Below, piece after piece: positions 58,800 to 64,000 of a stretch of 64,000 nucleotides of DNA. Position 1 is the stretch's first letter; every line of letters starts with the position of its first letter. The translations under genes and the position numbers were made by a program. The notes below the pieces were generated by a model, which was not told where the DNA came from, did not search any database, and saw only the letters and a program-made list of their open reading frames with translations. Source of the stretch: Microvelia longipes (lineage: Eukaryota > Arthropoda > Insecta > Hemiptera > Veliidae); the NCBI GenBank assembly GCA_018340805.1, contig JACMZG010001914.1:44409414-44473413 (forward strand). Reading direction: 5' to 3'.

Positions 58800-59235
58800 A
58801 TACATTACGACGTTAAATAGTGTCGAGACATGTGTCGATCTTACGTAGAATCAGTACAAAGGGAGTCACGTGACCCACTTTTGTCCTGCACCAAGTCTTA
58901 TGTGTAAGTAAGCGACTTCGATAAACCATTAAAACTCAAAACTGGCTACTAGTGATAGTGCTGATAATAACTTACAAACTCACTGATAATGGCCCACAAA
59001 AAATAATTCCTTTCATTTCCTGCACCAGTGCCAAAGCAATCAGAATAATTCATCTACTTATATTTTATTCAGTTTATTTCAAGATGTAAGGAAGAAGACT
59101 AGGAGTGTTTGATGGATTATTCTAGAATATTGTAGTTTAGTTTTATATTTCTGAATTTTATTAAATTCTATTCTAAAACGACATTGTAATAAGCATAAAT
59201 ATGAAGGTATGTAATATCAAGGAGCATGTCTACAT
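58800..59235. other. No gene recognised
   Basis: Unassigned. Confidence 0.4.
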
Positions 59236-59255
59236 AATATATATATATATATATA

Positions 59256-59327
<72 letters not shown>

Positions 59328-59358
59328 TATATTATGTATATATATAATATATATATTA

Positions 59359-59408
<50 letters not shown>

Positions 59409-59409
59409 T
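59236..59409. repeat. (AT)n microsatellite
   Basis: Interrupted TA array. Confidence 0.97.
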
Positions 59410-59608
59410 TAAGAATAAGAAAGATGAAATATATTTGCTTCAAAAGACTAAAATACTACAAAGGGTGTTCAAAACATTTATACATAAAATAAAAACATGT
59501 ATAGCTTATACATGTAGTTAATATAATATTAATACTAAGTTTATCTTTAAGAGAATAGTATTGTAGATTCAATATTATTAATCTTTAATATGATCAATCA
59601 TATATATT

Positions 59609-59755
59609 TAACCTATCATAGCATATTTTATGGAGTCTGTTTGCATTCATTTTCAATAGCTTTATTATCTATCCGATTGCTAGCTTTAGAACTAGCACAG
59701 AGAGATATATTTGGCCGGTTTCGACTCTAACGACATTATGTGTACAACGACAAAG
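59609..59755 (-). pseudogene. Second partial copy of the 58-kb LINE tail
   Basis: About 147 bp matches 57903-58048 in the same orientation, from CCTATCATAGCATATTTT to ACATTATGTGTACAAC. It lacks the C-terminal 50 codons. Confidence 0.7.
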
Positions 59756-59892
59756 ATGTATTTATAATGACGTGGACTACTTGCTATAGATGCCTTTCTT
59801 TACCTACACCAGATGTGTAGATGATCTGTTGTATAACTGTATGTTTACACTGAGCACGTTATAGAGTTTGTGGCCAGTTTAAATGAACATTT

Positions 59893-60080
59893 TAGTGGAA
59901 TGAGAGTACTAAAATGTAAAACACTTTTAGTGGAATGAGAGTACTAAAATGTAAAACACTTTTAGTGGAATGAGAGTACTAAAATTTAAAACACTTTTAG
60001 TGGAATGAGAGTACTAAAATTTAAAACACTTTTGGTGAAATGAGAGTGCTAAAATATAAAACACTTTTAGTGTTTTACAT
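59893..60080. repeat. 35-bp minisatellite, about 5 units
   Basis: TAGTGGAATGAGAGTACTAA plus AATGTAAAACACTTT starts at 59893, 59928, 59963, 59998 and 60033. The last unit turns into an inverted AAAACACTTTTAGTGTTTT. Confidence 0.95.
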
Positions 60081-60283
60081 TAGAAAGCGGAATAGTGATT
60101 CAATACAGCCGCCATTTTACATTCTAATTGCTTTATTATTTGATAAAAAGTTAAAAATAGGCTGAAAACACCAGATTTGTTCTGGTATTATCTTTTACAT
60201 AGAGCCAAACTATTTTGTTTCTAATCCTAGTTTGATGTTTGTTGTTCAGAGAGACGGTTACCTTCACCTCACACGAGACTGGT

Positions 60284-60375
60284 GGGGATAGGCGTCATGG
60301 CGAAAGTCGGACCTCGGACCACGAAACAAATCCGTTTCAGAGGTCCCTAATGACGAAAACATACGTTTCGCGAGA

Positions 60376-60420
<45 letters not shown>

Positions 60421-60424
60421 TATA

Positions 60425-60483
<59 letters not shown>

Positions 60484-60730
60484 TGTGTGTGTGTTGTAGT
60501 TTTCTAGACACTTTCTTCTAAACCAAAAGTAGAAAAATCATTGTGAATTACCGAAAACCAAAATTTAGTTTTGTCTGTATGTTTCAAAGGAAAAATACAG
60601 ACAAAATGAGTTACGAGCAGTGCTGACAATTGAGTAACTGCTCAGGTTCTAAAGCATGAACCGGAACCTTAAACACGGAAACACGCATCCAAAGGAAATT
60701 CGCCTGACATGCGGTCCACCGCGCCAGAAA
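60284..60730 (+). mobile_element. Composite element, family A, copy 3 (deleted)
   Basis: The head GGGGATAGGCGTCATGGCG, an AT/GT array, TTTTCTAGACACTTTC, and a short piece of the 148-bp unit (GTGAATTACCGAAAACC) lead directly into the right arm of the palindrome (ACAGACAAAATGAGTTACG to GACATGCGGTCCACCGCGCC). The left arm, spacer and most of the body are gone. Confidence 0.8.
60379..60495. repeat. (AT)n(GT)n compound microsatellite
   Basis: A TA array (60379-60424) passes into TG repeats (60425-60495). It sits at the same place as the AT array of family A copy 1. Confidence 0.97.
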
Positions 60731-60734
60731 TTTT

Positions 60735-61245
60735 TAGTTATTAGTAGGCCATTGTGTTCTATAAGTAAGAAATGCATATGTTCGTGCATATGTTAGTTTT
60801 TTATATTGAGCAGCATCGTTAACTAGTCTCTTACATTTTAGTCCTTTTTTTTTATTATTAATTAATTATTAGTTTTGTAATTTATTTTTTTTGTTTTAGG
60901 TAAGGAAGCTTATGATGAATGTCCGTGATTGGGATGGGTAAGTTTTCACACATGTAGGCTCTATTTCATTGTTATATAAATACTTTGCACCGTTATAAAA
61001 TACTTCATCGTATTAATTATAAAATAAGTTTTACTATTTTATAAATAGTTGTTATAAATTGGATAACATTCTTTTTGAGATAAGCAGAAATAAGCATTCA
61101 ATAAAGCAAAACAGAAACAAAACAGGAAATTTTTTAAAAAATCAGGGTTGCTTTACCTCTCCACACCGGATTTGCTACGCTCGTCCGAAAATTTTATGTA
61201 GAAAGTTTTAAATTTCTACCATAAATACACTGGGATATATGATAA
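60735..61245. other. No gene recognised
   Basis: Unassigned. Confidence 0.4.
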
Positions 61246-61249
61246 TAAC

Positions 61250-61560
61250 TCGTTAAGGCGTTAGTCCTTTGACGCACTGACCTTTGACACCACGGAGGTC
61301 TGGGGTTCGCATACCAGGTTGTGCCCTCAGTTTATAGATAGATTATTGTTTAAATAAGGATGTAAATAAAAGTCTATCCACAAATAAATTTCAACCAATA
61401 AAATAAAATAAAGATAAGTTTAAATAAATTATCGCAACTTTAGAATACTTTTGAGCTTTGAGCGTAACGGTTGCTACTACCACCCGAGATGGTTCCCGCA
61501 GGGGTTATCCCTGATGAGCCGCAAGGCTCTAAACGGGCATTATTATTATCATTATTATGT
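61250..61560 (+). mobile_element. tRNA-derived SINE, family S1, 5'-truncated, with insertion
   Basis: It begins at CGTTAAGGCG within the A box. The B box reads GGTTCGCATACC. The tail has the CCACCCGAGATGG, CCCGCAGGGG and GAGCC-GCAA-GGCTC hairpins and (ATT)n. GATAATAAC before (61241-61249) and after (61561-61569) is the target duplication. A 70-bp insertion splits the body. Confidence 0.9.
61358..61427 (+). mobile_element. 70-bp A-tailed insertion inside the SINE
   Basis: Absent from the 21984 copy at the same position. It is flanked by a 10-bp direct repeat GTTTAAATAA (61348-61357 and 61428-61437) and ends in AATAAAATAAAATAAAG. Target duplication plus A-rich end suggests a LINE-driven insertion of a very short RNA. 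Origin unknown. Confidence 0.7.
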
Positions 61561-61694
61561 GATAATAACAGACACATAGTTTTCATTGCAAACACAATAG
61601 TTTTCCTTCCTACATACGGTATAAATGAGGAAGAGTGAAAAAACCAAAATTAATAAAAACAAAATCTTATTATTGTAGTTTAAAAATATGAGCT

Positions 61695-61764
61695 CTGCAG
61701 TTTTGGTCATCGTGGTTGGTCATCGTGGAGATGTCATAATATCTGCACGATGACCAAACTGCAG
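61695..61764. repeat. Near-perfect 19-20-bp hairpin
   Basis: CTGCAGTTTTGGTCATCGTG (61695-61714) faces CACGATGACCAAACTGCAG (61746-61764). Between them TTGGTCATCGTGG is repeated directly once more. Confidence 0.85.
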
Positions 61765-61769
61765 CATTA

Positions 61770-62700
61770 TCTGAGAAATTCGAGACTTGGTCAGTACGGT
61801 AAGTACACATCAAACAAGACTATCTCAAGCATTAACTTAACATTACAAACTAAACCTGCAATAATTACATGACGAAATTATGATCCTACTTTTATTTCAA
61901 TTTCAAGACTAGTTTTCACCCCTCCATCTATAGTTACTTCTGTAAACTTATTTTAGCCCCCAGCACTTTCTCTTATAATAGCGAATTCAAAGAGAGCCCT
62001 GTTTCAGTCAAAGCGTAGTAAGTTGGTGCTTTAACCAGAATATTTTCCGCTCTGCAGATCAAAAACCAAATCCTTCATTTGAATTTCGACCACCTTTCCT
62101 TCCAGGACTACATAATATCAAAAGGACCTATTTTTCCAAGCCCTCTCAAACTTGTGTGTAAACTTATTAAAGTTGTTCACCCTTGAATTTTTGATCTTTT
62201 TTAGTTATTTTTAAAAGTTATAATCAATATTTTCCTTTGTTTTTGTTTTCTAAAAAGTTTTAGCGAGTTTTCTTTTAAAAAAAAAAGAAATCGAATCAGA
62301 ACAATTCGATTGTTGAAACGCCTTCATAGTACAAATATCATTTGATACTACCGAGTTTTGTCAAACGTAACGCAAAAGAGACATGGCATTATGTCGAGCC
62401 ATCAATAATGTCGAATGATGGAACAGTTTCCTGATGTAGCATTGCATTTTGCTTGTTACATTTCCTTGGTGTCTCTCGCACAATTATATTGTGTCATGGT
62501 TCATGTCGATTGAGATGAACTGATTAGGCTATGATTTGCAAAGAGGAATAACATTCCTATGCACCTTATTTTAAGTCAAAATGACCTGTTTACTGAGGTA
62601 GCGTTGGCTGTGTAGGGTCAAAGCTGTCTAGCAATTAGTAACATGTAAAGGTTGTTTCAATAAATCTGGTTGTTCTATTAGTGTTACTCAGTTAATTAGA
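61770..62700. other. No gene recognised
   Basis: Unassigned. Confidence 0.4.
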
Positions 62701-62705
62701 TGAGA

Positions 62706-63205
62706 GGAATAGGATGTATCTATACATGGGTTCTGACACAGCCAGGACCCATGTATAGGAATAGAATGTACCTATACATTGGTTCTGACAAAGCCAGTAT
62801 AGGAATAGGGTGTACCTTTACATGGGTTCTGACACAGCCAGGACCCATGTATAGGAATAGGGTGTACCTATACGTGGGTTCTGACAAAGCCAGGACCCAT
62901 GTATAGGAATAGGGTGTACCTTTACATGGGTTCTGACACAGCCAGGACCCATGTATAGGAATAGGATGTATCTATACATGCGGGTTCTGACAAAGCCAGG
63001 ACCCATGTATAGGAATAGGATGTATCTATACATGGGTTCTGACAAAGCCAGGACCCATGTATAGGAATAGGATGTACCTATACATGGGTTCTGACACAGC
63101 CAGGACCCATGTATAAGAATAGGGTGTACCTATACATGGGTTCTGACAAAGCCAGGACCCATGTAAAAGAACAGGGTGTACCTATACATGGGTTCTGACA
63201 AAGCT
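62706..63205. repeat. 52-bp hairpin-forming minisatellite, about 9 units
   Basis: GGAATAGGATGTATCTATAC, ATGGGTTCTGACACAGC and CAGGACCCATGTATA make up the unit. TACATGGGT...ACCCATGTA pairs within every unit. One unit near 62790 lost its right half. The two antisense/sense frames are by-products. Confidence 0.96.
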
Positions 63206-63209
63206 AGAA

Positions 63210-64000
63210 ATAAAGAAAGGAATATTTCCCTCTTTCATTTGGCAATCTAAATAATTTATATGTCTTTAGATAGAAATTAGAAAAACAGAGCTTAGAATAA
63301 GTTAAAACAAATTTTTTACTATCTTCGAACTTTATTATATAATTCAAAATTACTATTTTATATTTTTAATTTTATTTTAGTATAATTAACAGTAGAAATT
63401 GTAACCGTCTCTTTTTTCCACCCCCTCCCCTCCTATAGTGACATCAAGAAAATCCTATGACCACAACAAATGCTCAGTTTTATAAAAACTTTCTTTCAAA
63501 GAAGCGAGTCGTGGAAATGGAAGAAAAATGATATGGGGGTTTTCCTTTTTTGTGGTTTTTCATTTTAAATGCTGGCTTTGCTTGTTGTTGTTAAAACATC
63601 GTTTTTACATGACTGTGTATTAATTTGAATGAACGTGCTATATTTATTAGGACTGTTCAAATGTCTGGTTAAAATTTTGATGTCCAACAGTTTTTCTATT
63701 GAATGAACCATTTTTATTAATTATTTATAAAATTAGGGATGAACAAATAAGCTGTAGGCAAGTACTGATAAATAATATGATAAGTAAGTAAGCACAATTT
63801 AAACTATCTGATTACAGTCTATCGTTTAGTTTAAAAATCCCCAAGGTCATAAGTATTTTGGGGATTGACCAATAAGAGAAGCCGCTGCCAACCTCTCACT
63901 TAAAAAGAGAAAAAAAAAAATCCCTACCACAATAACCGCTGTAAGGAAAAAACCTTCTTCTTTTCACCTGGTTCTTCTTCCCGGCAATCGTTCACTTTGT
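63210..64000. other. No gene recognised
   Basis: Unassigned AT-rich DNA. A small CCCCAA/TTGGGG hairpin lies at 63840-63864. Confidence 0.4.

Noticed and set aside
62706..63205. CRISPR-like array of regular repeats
   Set aside because: There are no distinct spacers between the units, and the window is eukaryotic. The same applies to the arrays at 5.2, 6.2, 43 and 53.7 kb.

Overview
This is a eukaryotic, AT-rich, repeat-dominated window, most likely from an arthropod and probably an insect. I cannot name the species. I found no intact host protein gene, no rRNA gene and no complete tRNA gene. Everything recognisable is a transposable element, a decayed fragment of one, a minisatellite or a microsatellite. 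Most open frames follow tandem repeats, AT microsatellites or the antisense of retroelements. Transposon frames carry many one-base shifts, from decay, from assembly indels, or from both.

Layout. 0.4-0.9 kb holds a TIR element (family C) with internal 140-bp units. 2.3-2.5 kb holds a tRNA-derived SINE. 5.2-6.4 kb holds two minisatellites. 7.1-7.4 kb holds a LINE RNase H/zinc-knuckle tail. 9.3-14.4 kb holds a CR1/Jockey-type LINE on the minus strand (ORF1 tail, endonuclease, RT). It sits between two blocks of one 29-bp minisatellite and is split by a 1.76-kb composite element (family A) that carries an AT microsatellite, bZIP-type motifs, a tRNA-like SINE head and a 700-bp palindrome. 15.8-19.0 kb holds minisatellites and a second tRNA-like SINE head. 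19.6-21.8 kb holds a BEL/Pao LTR retrotransposon with 5-bp target duplications, but lacking gag, protease and RT. 22 and 26 kb hold two more SINEs. 28 kb holds an inverted pair of Penelope-type hammerhead-like motifs. 33.4-34.8 kb holds a second family A copy in opposite orientation.

The second half holds an RNase H relic (36.7 kb) and two inverted copies of a non-autonomous element (family B) with a 110-bp terminal palindrome (37.2 and 58.3 kb). It also holds an RTE/CR1-type RT C-terminus (41.7 kb), a 59-bp minisatellite (43 kb), a second family C copy (49.8 kb), an inverted LINE fragment pair (50.8-51.3 kb) and a mariner-like deletion derivative with 200-bp TIRs (51.7-52.3 kb). Further on are a family D repeat (55 kb), a GC-rich cluster of short GAA-loop hairpins (56.2 kb), a third hammerhead-like motif next to a LINE tail (57.6 kb), a third family A fragment (60.3 kb), a SINE carrying its own 70-bp insertion (61.3 kb) and a hairpin-forming 52-bp minisatellite (62.7-63.2 kb).

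Nothing here works as an operon or pathway. The interest lies in nested transposition, structured RNA in retroelements, and repeated formation of near-perfect hairpins. The best candidates for something undescribed are the composite palindromic family A and the GC-rich hairpin cluster at 56.2 kb.
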